Source: Branchiostoma floridae (taxonomy: Eukaryota > Chordata > Leptocardii > Amphioxiformes > Branchiostomatidae). Taken from it: a stretch of DNA of 64,000 bases. The stretch spans positions 15,170,659 to 15,234,658 of the forward strand of contig NC_049994.1 of assembly GCF_000003815.2 (NCBI RefSeq), written 5' to 3'. Shown piece by piece: positions 20,401-30,067 of the stretch. The notes beneath the pieces are model-generated. The model was not told where the DNA came from, searched no databases, and was given only the letters and a program-made list of their open reading frames with translations. The position numbers were made by a program, and so were the translations under genes. The stretch's first letter is position 1. Each line of letters begins with the position of its first letter.

Positions 20401-23400
20401 CAATCTTAAGTGAATGGAGAATAACTCAAGAACAGGTGGACGGAAAGGTCATAAATTTTGGTATGTAGATTCCGTGATGCATGACATCATTAGATGGTAT
20501 TATGCAAATCTTAATCTAATCTGCAAAATTAATGAGCAGATTTTATGATCCCGTCCAGTTCCATGATAGGACTATTTAAACATGTGACATATGTAACTGA
20601 GAAGGAGAAGAACATTAATATAGATAGGAAATTATGCAATTGAAGACCTACTTTGCATAGTCAACGACAAAATGCTCCATAATGGGAACTCCGTAATTCA
20701 TACCTAATTGAACATGCCTGAAATAACCTGAGGTTAGCATAAATGGTAGAATAGACATACAGTTACATTATTTTGATAAGGGAAACTTTACTTTCTGACC
20801 TGTAATCTTGTAGACCTCGTTTCCCCAAGGCCCGCCTTCGCCGTCCGCCGCACAGGCTGTGGAAGGGCCATGTCTGTTAAATGTGTTGAGCCCGTCAGCA
20901 GACCCGAAACACTGTCCTCCATTCTGAACAGCAAACACGGTGAAACCACGAGAACTGGCTACCTGGTAACACTTCTCTATGGGGTTTTGACGGGAATAGT
21001 AGCTGCTGCCATCCAGACGTTCATCTGATCCCTCCAGAATCGGAAGGGCGCGGGTATATGAGTCCCTCCAGCAACCCAGGCTGATGTACTTGCTCACTGT
21101 GTGAGGAAGGAAGTATTTCGGTCATTGTCGAATGGATTTTCTACACTTGTTCTTTCATCAGTTAGGTTGTATTGGTGGTCTTGGTCTAAGGACCGTGTTA
21201 TAATTTCATTTCCATCAAGTTAGAAGTGCGCTACAATCAAGTTGTCGGTGTAATTTCTTACAGGGGGAGTACGTCCTATAGGACACTCGAAACGTATGAA
21301 TCAGAGAGTAATTCAGCGATACCGTGGGAACAAAAGATGACGTTTTACGGCTGAATTGCGATATTATTTAATAAACCACATTCTTCAAGCGTCTTGTGGT
21401 TCCCAGACGCCCAGCATTAAGCGTCTACTGTGTCTAGTTCAGGTTGACACAAAAGAGCGTCTGCTAATAGATGTAATATATTTCGTGTACCGATTCAGCA
21501 CGTTTACAATCATGTCTCACTAAATCCCACCATATCATGTCATTCTCTGCTGTCAGCATCGTCGAAAGGCCCTATTTCCTTACCTGTTTCGGCGAAGACC
21601 TCGACCTCACAAATCTGCAGATTTTCGGACCGGCCCATCACCTGAATCAGATGGAAACAACAGATTAGTAAAGACACAGTCGGAAACCGCACCGGTCAAC
21701 CTTGAACTCTCAAAACTCATACAGAGAGCAAGACTGTGTTGGCTTGCTTTTTTTTTTTACTTAATGGTCACCACGCAACAATACCTGAAGGTCATTTCAA
21801 GATGTGACCTAAAGGCCACTCCAAGTTGAAGTGTTACACTGGAACTGTCCTAGGTCAGAAACATCATGAATTAGACCAGCTCAAGTGCTCACTAAGAGTG
21901 AGGACTAACTGACCCAAAGGCGAAGCAGGGGTTACAAATGCCGAGGCTGAAACTTCCCAGGGTGGTACTGAACTGCAACCTCCTACGCAGGGACATCCAG
22001 CAGCCAAACTGCCTGTCTGGATGTGCCCTGCTATTTCAACCGTCACTCTTAGTCTTAGTTCTTGTGGACGCCCCCCCTCCCAAACTAGCTGTTAGCCAAT
22101 TAGAGAATAGGCTTTCCGTTTTTAAAAGCTGTCTCGCATGTATGATGGTAACCTCAATGATATTTATGGTCATTTATAAGCAGGGCGGTCAGGAACTAAG
22201 GGTGACGTTTGAAAGAAAAGGGCACATCCAGACAGGCAGTTTGGCTGTTGGATGTCCCTGCGTAGGAGCTCGAGGATGCCTGAACTGGAAAAAATGACAT
22301 GGAGGAGAACTGTAGAGCGAGACCATGCTAAGATGTGATGCACCTGGAGGGGGTGCAACGGACAGGAGTAGACAGAAAAGGGTGGCGAATAATGGCGGCC
22401 CTTCTCAGCGGCCCTTCTCAGCGAATGCGATGCTAGCGTGTGGCAACGATGATAATGATGATGATGATGATGATTACCTGAATGGACACATAACGGCCGG
22501 ACATCGGCTGGTCGCAGTACACCACGATGGTTGCTCCATTGGCTGGACGTGCCGTGTAAGTCTCCCCACACTGGTCATTCTGGGCCAAGTTCTCGTCCGG
22601 GCCAACTCGCACCTGGAAGTTTCGCAGTCGCTCTCCTACAAATGTAATCCATTGAAAAGGCCTTTTAATGTGGACATCCGGGTAATAGATATGCCAAAAA
22701 CAGTCCCTCAATTGGATTTGCTTTTGGAAACTACCAGACGTTACAGCTAGCTTCCACTCTCTTTCGTCAGTGACACTGAGGAGATATTCTTGAACAGCAG
22801 GTTAATACCGTAACTATGAATTGATATCTATATTAGGTGAAGATAGTTTACATATTTTAGATTTCGCCATGGCTAATGACATGGTTCGCCATCTTGGATT
22901 TTGACCCATTACGTCATCAAATGAATTATGAATAACTAATTTAGATAGGGTTAAGGATCTGGCCTTGCGTAGCGTAACGGTAGGATGTTTGTCTTTAAGT
23001 CCTGTATTTCAGTTCCCTTATATACTCTGACGTTGTGCTCTAGGGAAAGGCTCTTCAAATCCTTACTTCACTCAGGTGTAAATGAGTACCTAGCTTCGGT
23101 TGGGGACGTCCCTTGGATTTTACGTTAAATTGAGGCCGCTAATGTGTTGACACTGAAGAACCGGGTACATTCACCTAAACACGTAAAAGAACCCATAACC
23201 ACACCTATGCAAAGAGTATGGGTCCTTCCTGGTGTGGGTGGATCAATCAATTAAAAAAAGTTAAAGTTTGCCAATACGTCTAAGATGCGTAGGGTGGCGC
23301 CCAAATCCACTTCGAAGCCCTTGGGCCACACATTTGTGCAAGTCACTACAGCAGGGGGCTGGTCCGCTGGTAGTGATGTGTGTTTAACTTCCATACTCTT

Positions 23401-26400
23401 CCTCATTAGTCCTGAGTGCTGAGCAGAGAAAGCAGCATGTACCATTTTAGAGTCTTTGGTATGACTCGGCCGGGGATCGAACTCACGACCTACCGTATGC
23501 AAGGCGAACACACTACCCACTCGGCCATTGCACCGGTACAATTACAAAAATTAACGGTTAACTTAAATACAAACCTCGTGTGCTGCGCCATATGGTGCCT
23601 TACAGGGTAAACAAACAAACAAACAAACAAAATTAAACTAACCACAGCAGTCGCCCCTGTTCAGAACGCTGACCCGATTAACGGTGTAGGAGTCCGCACC
23701 ACCCAGGTCCACCTTCCACCACGGCTCATACACCCGATTCGTGTGGAGGCACTGGTTGTACCAGGAAACGCTTGTCCCTCTGGAGCCGTCCACGGCCTTT
23801 CCGGGTCCCCAATGTGATGGATGAGAGCTTGCTGTTGCTGTCTTACCCTGGGCGACGTTACTTTCTGTAAGGAAACACCGATAGAGAATAATATATATCC
23901 AAGCAGATCCTATGGTAGCATAAGATAGTATCAAAAGCTGTCAGAGGAGTGAAGCCGGGCATAGGAGTTTATTTGGGTACCCAGTAGCTGAGGACCCCCT
24001 TTGGCCATTTATACTCCTTAGCCAGCTTTGAATCTTATTCCACTGGTAAATATGCCTGGAGATTAGATTGGGGTAAAGTAGTAGTGGACAAACTCAAGTC
24101 AATCGTAAATACTTTTGCCACATCTTCGGAAATTTGTTGGGATGGTGTACAGAATCTCCTCTGGGTCTATGAACGAGAACCTGGTGAATCCAGCGTCTCG
24201 TTTGAATATATGGCATAAGTTGACTTGAGGTTGTCCACCACTACATTGCCTAACGATGGAAACATACAAAATGTGTTGTCCACACACACACACACGCGCG
24301 CTCGCAAGCGCGCACACACACACACACGCGCGCGCGCGCAAGCGCACACACACACACACACACACATACAGATTACATCACGATCGGGTCCTAATAAATA
24401 TATCAACATATATCATTACATGGTATAAAAACATATCGTTGAGCAAAAGCTCAAAGTTCTTGTATACCCACCTATGATACAGCGGTATGACGCTTCCAAG
24501 TACTTCTGCACACCCCAGCAGGGGTCGCCGAAGACGGAGGCAGTGGCCCGCACGGCGCACTGCCGTTTGCCCTGGCAGGCTCCCCGTACCACTGACAGAC
24601 TGCTGGCTGCCCGGCAGTCGGCACGACAGGTGGAGCATGGGCAGGCGTGGTCGGTCGACGTGCGGCCGTAGTTGGCGTCCAAGATCAGGAGCGTCTTTCC
24701 CTCCGCGCACGACAGCTGCAAGGTGCCACTCTCACCACAGGCGTAGGCTGTTGCTGTATCAATGTTTGAGAATCAATGTTGTCAGTATAAAGGCGCGGTC
24801 ACATAAGGTACGCTCCAACCGCACATGTGTCAAGCTTGCGTCACTGCGGGGTTCGTTCATTGCGTCACTGCTGTGTTATTTTCTCCGATTTTTTATAATT
24901 TAGATATTGCGTAATAGGTAAACTTATGACTTAGAAGTCGACAAAATATATCAAAAGAAAAGAAATTCCGTTCTTTATCTCTGAAATTCGTTGAGCATCT
25001 TTCGAACCCCGCAGTGACGCAAGCTTGACACAAGTGCGGTGGGAGCGCACCTATAGGTCGTGCGATCGTCGTATTATTTTATGCCGTAGGATTTTCAAGC
25101 AGGCCGTTACGACAGAACAAACCACCGACATGGACCCAAGACAGCACTTTGTGTACCAAGACAGTTTACATTTGTAGGAGACATACATTTTTTACATGCA
25201 AAATGCCCGAAGTTAGCCACCGTACGACGATCGCACGACCTATGTGACTACGCCCTAACTCAACAGAAAGGGTAGTGGTTGTAATCCGGTCGAATCGCCG
25301 GTTCTACGAATCAGTGTAGATCTGGATTGGAATATATTTGTCGACGGAGACGCCAACACCCCCATTCCTTAAAGTAGTGTGTTAACATCCATGGGCAGCT
25401 ATTTTGTTCATGATTTCATGTTTTATGTCAGCTGTATGTAGACACTACAGGAAGAATGCTTGCCCCTAGCAAGGAGGTTACAAAGCAGACCTTCAATAAA
25501 TCGACAAAAAATGTCTTTAAACTATAACATAAGTAATGTTTACCTTCACATGGTCTAACTGTAGTCTGTTTATTCTTACTAGACATATGCATGTATAGGA
25601 TGACCATCCTCTCTTGCTCTGTCCTAACATACTTGCAACATAATGTGATTAAACACCACAGGGTGCCTGCTTCATTACCAGTAACCATGGTGACCGCTGT
25701 CTGGTCCAGGCCATTGACCTTATTTGTATCGAGAAAAAAAGGAGCAAAAAAAAACAACCTTTCCCTTCCTTGAAGGTTACCATAAAAAGGGCCATGGTGC
25801 TGATGGAAAGAGCTAAAAAGTTCCACTAGGACGACGCTCTCGCCGCGCTCTCTTTGTGACATAGAATTTGACAGACCGCTCAACGAATTGTATAGAAAAG
25901 AAACGAAGGTTTTAATAAACACTTTGTGTATTTTGTTGTCTTCTTAATCACACTTTCACGTTTAGTATGATATACCCAACAGTGTGAAAGCGAAGGTTAC
26001 ACATATTATGTTTAGGTCTCAGAGAGAGCGCAGCGTGATCGCCGTCTAGTGGAAAGGGGCACTCAGGAATCTTACCATGCGGCGGGCCGAAGACGAATCT
26101 CTGTGACAATGAGTGGTCCCGGGTGTGGGCTACCTGCTCCATCGCCCCGTCAATCTTAGCCTTCACCTCTAACATCAGACCTAGTGGATGTCGTATAAAA
26201 AAAAGACATTATTAAACGGATTTGTTCAATGCAAGGTCATTTAAGCGAAATTTAAGTTCATGATGGAAATTATTTTGCTAGGAGATAAACATAGCGGTGA
26301 ACACTGTTTTTGACGGCCTGAAGATTGTGTATAGGAGGAAAACAGTTATCATCGAGAGCTAGAGAGTTCCATTGTTTGGCAGTCTGACGAAAGAACACTG

Positions 26401-26792
26401 CACGAAAAGGCAGATTTCCGCTTTGCAAACGATAATCCCTTCACGACACGGGAAGTGTGCAACAGTGGGGACGCTTGGACTCTTCGAGTGTCCTATTGTG
26501 CGCACAGCTTTTCAACATTGAGCACGGGGGATAGACAGTCCGTGGAAACCCGTGCCCACGGTGAGGACACGTCAGCTTTCACCTTCGTGCACAAAGTTGG
26601 GAACTTGTTGAAATCTGCCTTTTCGAGCAGTATAACATTGTGCATAAAGATCTTCGTTAACCGCTAAGGACGATCCTACTGACTTTGCAACTGGGCCGCT
26701 TCCTGCTTAGTTAATCCGTACACATTCGGGCTTGACCACATCACAGCAAAGTACAGGAGAACGAAGGCCTTGCTGTACGTCCAGTTTCCCAT
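17096..26792 (-). CDS. Lectin gene 2: secreted SUEL / F-type lectin / 2x WSC-like protein (gene span)
   Basis: Eight exons on the minus strand: 26684-26792 signal peptide, 26076-26180 helix, 24472-24753 SUEL, 23643-23864 + 22478-22635 + 21584-21641 F-type lectin, 20800-21096 and 17096-17454 WSC-like. Junctions are GT/AG with compatible phases, and the sum (1590 nt) is 530 codons including a stop. It is predicted to be a secreted multi-lectin. It lies head-to-head with the LamG gene starting at 28289. Its introns are heavily invaded: hAT-type MITE 21976-22279, two SINEs at 22965-23640, microsatellite 24280-24367 and Harbinger MITE 24791-25255. It is closest to gene 3, with which it shares that Harbinger insertion. 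Confidence 0.82.
17455..20799 (-). other. Long gene 2 intron, no exon seen
   Basis: The interval starts with the usual WSC-intron block (17500-17640) and ends with another (20400-20760). Between them 17650-20390 is unmatched AT-rich sequence. It holds an imperfect inverted repeat at 18771-18848 (gcataagatag / ctatcttatgc), a G-rich run near 18649-18670 and no plausible splice-bounded exon. Confidence 0.55.
20800..21096 (-). CDS. Gene 2 WSC-like module 1
   Basis: Exon of 297 bp, phase 1-1, acceptor cctcacacag/TGAGCAAG, donor attacag/GTCAG. It begins VSKYISLGCWRDSYTRALP and keeps KCYQVA, GGQCFG and TAC. It follows the F-type exons, as in genes 1 and 3. Its read-through tail has the 24-nt in-frame deletion (QKVKFPLSK). 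Confidence 0.87.
21220..21430. repeat. Paralogous intron block (also at 545-760 and 38095-38310)
   Basis: 'gaagtgcgctacaatcaag' to 'cccagcattaagcg' is shared between the three positions. It lies between F-type exon 3 and WSC-like module 1 in genes 2 and 3. Confidence 0.8.
21584..21641 (-). CDS. Gene 2 F-type lectin exon 3
   Basis: A 58-bp exon, phase 0 to 1, encoding VMGRSENLQICEVEVFAET. Donor acag/GTAAGG, acceptor tgattcag/GTGATG. Confidence 0.87.
21976..22279. mobile_element. hAT-type MITE copy A (304 bp)
   Basis: Nearly palindromic ends of about 80-90 bp around CCTCCTACGCAGGGACATCC. An exact 8-bp duplication, CTGAACTG, lies at 21968-21975 and 22280-22287. In gene 3 the same site (about 39050) is empty and reads ggtactgaactggtgtcc. 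Relatives lie at 28409-28691 and 36886-37150. Confidence 0.9.
22478..22635 (-). CDS. Gene 2 F-type lectin exon 2
   Basis: A 158-bp exon, phase 1 to 0, encoding GERLRNFQVRVGPDEN to GRYVSIQ. Acceptor catttgtag/GAGAGCG, donor attcag/GTAATC. Confidence 0.88.
22965..23640 (+). mobile_element. SINE with A/B boxes, interrupted by a second SINE
   Basis: The head 'gtagcgtaacggtaggatg' (A-box-like) and 'tatttcagttccc' (B-box-like) lead into the 'gagtacctagcttcggttgggg' core. The (AAAC)n tail at 23600-23640 ends at the donor of F-type exon 1. The element is split by the reverse-oriented SINE at about 23255-23545. Confidence 0.8.
23255..23545 (-). mobile_element. Second SINE family, tRNA-derived, minus strand
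   Basis: On the minus strand, A box TGGCCGAGTGG (23517-23527) and B box GAGTTCGATCCCC (23472-23484) are both near consensus and correctly spaced. The body includes 'gtggcccaagggcttcgaag'. It is nested inside the SINE at 22965-23640; exact ends are uncertain. Confidence 0.8.
23643..23864 (-). CDS. Gene 2 F-type lectin exon 1
   Basis: A 222-bp exon, phase 1-1, acceptor ccttacag/AAAGTAAC, donor tgctgtg/GTTAGT. It encodes NVAQGKTATASSHPSHWG, CLHT, WWKVDLGG and VLNRGDCC, so the fucose-contact His, Arg and the Cys-Cys pair are kept. Confidence 0.9.
24280..24367. repeat. (CA)n/(CG)n microsatellite
   Basis: Alternating purine-pyrimidine tract of CA and CG repeats over about 88 bp, in the intron between SUEL and F-type exon 1 of gene 2. 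Such tracts can adopt Z-DNA. Confidence 0.95.
24472..24753 (-). CDS. Gene 2 SUEL exon
   Basis: A 282-bp exon, phase 1-1, acceptor gatacag/CAACAGCC, donor atcatag/GTGGGT. The rhamnose-binding lectin signatures are canonical: ANYGRTS near the start and FGDPCWGVQKYL before SYRC, with LSC and ACQGKRQC between. Confidence 0.92.
24791..25255. mobile_element. MITE, PIF/Harbinger type, copy in gene 2 (465 bp)
   Basis: Ends RGGCGYGGTCACATA and the reverse complement, flanked by TAA at 24788-24790 and 25256-25258. A second inner inverted pair surrounds 'caagcttgcgtcactgcgggg'. The same insertion occurs at the same intron position in gene 3 (40616-41073) and is absent from gene 1. Confidence 0.9.
26076..26180 (-). 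CDS. Gene 2 helical (putative coiled-coil) exon
   Basis: A 105-bp exon, phase 1-1, acceptor tccactag/GTCTGATG, donor ccgcatg/GTAAGA. It encodes LMLEVKAKIDGAMEQVAHTR then SLSQRF. Its amphipathic pattern suggests oligomerisation. Confidence 0.82.
26684..26792 (-). CDS. Gene 2 first coding exon: signal peptide
   Basis: From ATG (26792) to donor ttgcaaa/GTCAGT. It encodes MGNWTYSKAFVLLYFAVMW, SSPNVYG and LTKQEAAQLQ. An upstream in-frame ATG gives MAN-MGNW. Confidence 0.87.
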
Positions 26793-28288
26793 GTTGGCCA
26801 TTCTTGGGCTAAGAATAAGAATAAGAATAAGAAAGACAACGTTAACCATTAGGCGTATTTGTTAAGGATGATAACTTGCAAAAGTGTGCGGTCATGTAGA
26901 GTAACGACAGTGTGTTCAGCTCAGATCCAAACGATCCATATGGTTCGAATATTGTCGTGTCCAAAGGAAAGGCACGATCATGTGTCCAAAGGAAAGGCAC
27001 GTTCCTCACTCCACCCAAGTGTAGAAAAATGGGGTACCTGACGTCGGCTGGGAAGGTAAAAGGCGATGGGAAGAGAGGTTTGGGCTCTGCTTCCGAATAA
27101 AAATCCTAGACACAGTGGATGGCCACCTATGGCCTTAAAAAGGCATTGGGACTGGACTACCGGTCACCTGTACCTTTACCCTCTTTATACTTGCCAACGG
27201 TAATGAACTCTCTGTTTCAGTTTTACCTATAACACACGAATCAACGCTATAACTATAAAGTTAACATAATGTAAAGCATAGGTTCTATTCCTAACATCCC
27301 TGGCTAGACGTTGTGTCCGTATTTAAGGCATGGAACTTTCCCCCACTACGCCCAGGTACCTGGCATCGGTTGGGAAGGTAAAATCTGATAGGCGGTGGAA
27401 GGAGAAGGATGGGTTTATGACAGTATGGTCCACTGCCTTTTAACCCTAAAAGGCTTTGGGAACTTTAACTTTTACCTATATATTTAAGGATGGCTTTCCA
27501 TGACTTACCTTGTCTATAAGGGCTTCTCTACATGGACGTAGTGCTGACGAACCCCTACATGACCATCTGACGTCTGGTCTTTGTGCAACATACAATGTAT
27601 GTTGTTGGCATCCTTCTGTCTCATACAATGCATCTAACAACGTTTAAAACGTCATTACTTATCTGTTGTAACTATGTAACGTGACCACAAGGGTGTTCAT
27701 GTCGGCAGGCCTTCACCTTAAAGCAACAATGTACTAACAACTTTAATTCAAAACTTCATTACTTGTCTGTTGTAATTACATCACGTGAACAAAGGGGCGT
27801 TAATGTCGGCAAGGCTTTCAGCTTAAAGCAACAATGCACTCATTAGACGTTGATTCAAAGGAAATTAGGTACCTGTGAGGAAGGTCACATATTTCTGTTA
27901 ATGAGGTTCAATGCCAAGCAACCATTTGTTAAGGCATCGTAAACACATCCTAAATTCAATTTGTGTGGACGTGTTGTATAATGGAAGGGTTTTTAAGCCA
28001 ATATATAGTTCAAACGCCCTGAGTTGAAAGTCTGACTTTATACTGCTCTTGTTGAAGACTACATAATTTCCACCTTTACAAATTTATAAGGACTGTTTAT
28101 GTCTCAGAAAGAAGTCAATAAGTCAGTGTTTAGAGTCGTCTTTTAGACTACACACATGTCATAATGTTCTGCACAATTTTCCCGCCCTTGTCACATTTAC
28201 CTGCAAATAGCACTCGGGCAAAGGTTTGCCATTAACTTATTATTGTGTGTAAGACGATTCTAAATTTAGTCTTTACTACATTTACTAG
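26793..28288. other. Divergent intergenic region of genes 2 and 4
   Basis: From 26820 to about 28080 it is collinear with 43920-44690, the head of gene 3. SINE-like repeats lie at 26930-27170 and 27270-27480 ('gtacctgacttcggttgggaaggta' core). The stretch that should contain a plus-strand first exon for gene 4 is missing: homology to gene 5 resumes only near 28225, just before the helical exon. No TATA box is convincing. Confidence 0.6.
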
Positions 28289-28396
28289 GACGGATCTCAG
28301 AAGTGAAGGCTAAGATCGACAGGCTGACATTGCGGGTTGCACACACCCGGGAACATACCTTGTCACAGAGACTTCCGGCCTTCACACAGCCACATG
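28289..28396 (+). CDS. Gene 4 helical exon
   Basis: A 108-bp exon, phase 1-1, acceptor tttactag/GACGGATC, donor ccacatg/GTATGA. It encodes RISEVKAKIDRLTLRVAHTR then SQRLPAFTQPH, nearly the same as the minus-strand exon of gene 1. Confidence 0.78.
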
Positions 28397-30067
28397 GTAT
28401 GATCGATTCATCCTCCTACGAAGGAACATCCAACAGCCAAACCGCCTGTCTGGATGTACCTGCTTTCTCAACCGTCACTCTTAGTTCCTGACCGCCCTGC
28501 TTATGAATATTAATGAGCTTACCTTTATATATGCGAGACCCATTTTGAAAACAGAAAGGCCTATTCTCTGAATGGCTGACAGCTGGTTTGGGGGGGGGGG
28601 GGCGTCCACAGGAACTAAGAGTGACGGTTGAAAGAGCAGGGTACATCCAGACAGGCGGTTTGGCTGTTGGATGTCCCTGCGTAGGAGGATGGATGGATTA
28701 TTCAGTGACATTTTACATTTCGTGTTTGTATTCATGGGAGGGAAACATGGAATTGTTTTTGCCCCGCTCCCTGCTTTTCTTCCCCAAACAAATGAGATCA
28801 ATGACCTGGTCCACAAGGCTGTCATCTTGATTACTGGAAAAGTAGCAGTCACTCTGTAGTGTTTGATTATAATTTCTGTTGAGATTTCTCTCTCCTGCAC
28901 CCGTATCTATTGTTTATCGTATCATGTATTATGTACTTTCTTGTTAACAAATATAGATAAACAAATCTCAGTTTCAGTTACTACAACCCTACCTGCAGCT
29001 GCGTCTTTAGCTGCAGGTTTGTGGCCCTTGAACTCACGTGCACAGCATGCAGCATCAGACATAACAGGAAACGGAAACGACGGGACAGCAACAGGGACCC
29101 AGTTAGCCACAGGTCCGTATGGCGACGCCGACGGAGCTTTCCTGTTTTCTGGAACTGCAGATTCCTACATTGACATTCCCAACAATGGCAAGTTGGATGT
29201 GCGCTACTCCTTCACCATGCTGGCACACATCTATCCTACCGGACGGGCTGGACCGATCTTCAGCTACGGCGGGAATACGAACGACTGGAACTGGGTACTG
29301 CAGTTGCACTTTTGGCAGCATACTCCACGAAACCTGCAGATGCGGTAAGTTTACTTACCAGATACAAATCGAGCCGTTACAATTATCCCTTCTCATTCCA
29401 CTCCATGCTTATAACCATCTTCATTAAACACACTTATCCCTTGCTGACACTTTCTAATGATCGGACGGTCAGTCCCAAGCAAAAATTGTGCAAGAACATA
29501 TTTATTGATCACAGGATTGTTGGGAATGATCTTGAAAAAAACTTCATGACAGGAGCTTCCAGTCTACTCTCCGTTATTTTTTTTCTTATGTTCATCGTTG
29601 TCCGGAGACCATTGCCGTCATGGCAATAAAGTATTGTTAGTTTTGTTTTTCTGAATTCAGTTCGATTTCTTATCATCGTCATTGAATTGAATGGCATTAT
29701 CCCTGTCTGTTGTAGGCCGGCAAGCAGAGATGGGTACTTATCACCTGACATCCAGGCGAACGTGGTGCAACAGAACGCTTGGAACTACGTGGGTACAAGC
29801 TACGACAACGAAACAGGGAAGGGATCCATCTGGAACAACGGGAAACTGGCACGTGAACTACACATCGGAGTTGCCGACGTTGCAAGTCTGAACCCTGTCC
29901 GGGTGGGGGCGAATGCCGAAAATTCTCGGCGCTTCGCGGGGCGTATCTCCTGCCTGCAGCTGTACAACTACGCCATGACTCAAGAACAGATTGTCGCAGC
30001 TCGCGATGCGTGTAAAGATTCAGATTCAGCTTTATTCCTGGATGACTTGGCATGTATATACACATGA
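28289..30067 (+). CDS. Gene 4: LamG-domain lectin gene, broken at both ends (gene span)
   Basis: Plus-strand exons 28289-28396 (helix), 28978-29344 and 29716-30017 (LamG halves) are phase-compatible with open frames. They match gene 5 exon for exon. No signal-peptide exon could be found upstream, and the donor that should follow 30017 is replaced by the end of a LINE (agattcagattc instead of aggtgagt). Read-through adds a few residues and stops at 30067. WSC-like exons that follow LamG in gene 5 are absent. It is probably a pseudogene or a truncated gene, though the remaining frames have no stops. Confidence 0.65.
28409..28691. mobile_element. hAT-type MITE copy B (283 bp)
   Basis: Long inverted ends beginning CATCCTCCTACG, with an 8-bp duplication GATCGATT / GATGGATT (one mismatch) at 28401-28408 and 28692-28699. 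Gene 5 has the empty site (tatgattggttcttcagtg at about 46217). Confidence 0.87.
28978..29344 (+). CDS. Gene 4 LamG domain, first half
   Basis: A 367-bp exon, phase 1 to 2, acceptor cagtttcag/TTACTACA, donor atgcg/GTAAGT. It encodes AAGLWPLN, DITGNGNDGTATGTQL, GAFLFSGTADSYIDIPNNG and PIFSYGG, typical of a ConA-like LamG fold. Confidence 0.85.
29716..30017 (+). CDS. Gene 4 LamG domain, second half; donor destroyed
   Basis: A 302-bp exon, same length as in gene 5, phase 2 to 1, acceptor tctgttgtag/GCCGGC. It encodes NAWNYVGTSYDNETGKGSIW, LHIGVADVA and CLQLYNYAMTQEQI. Base 30018 is the first base of the LINE end, so GT is gone. Confidence 0.82.

Noticed and set aside
21938-22571. Overlapping ORFs of 119-133 codons
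   Set aside because: They cover a MITE with inverted repeats and antisense F-type sequence; shadow frames.
22965-23110. tRNA gene candidates at SINE heads (also 6837 and 39570)
   Set aside because: The A and B boxes belong to SINEs with repeated bodies and tails; cloverleaf pairing is not supported.
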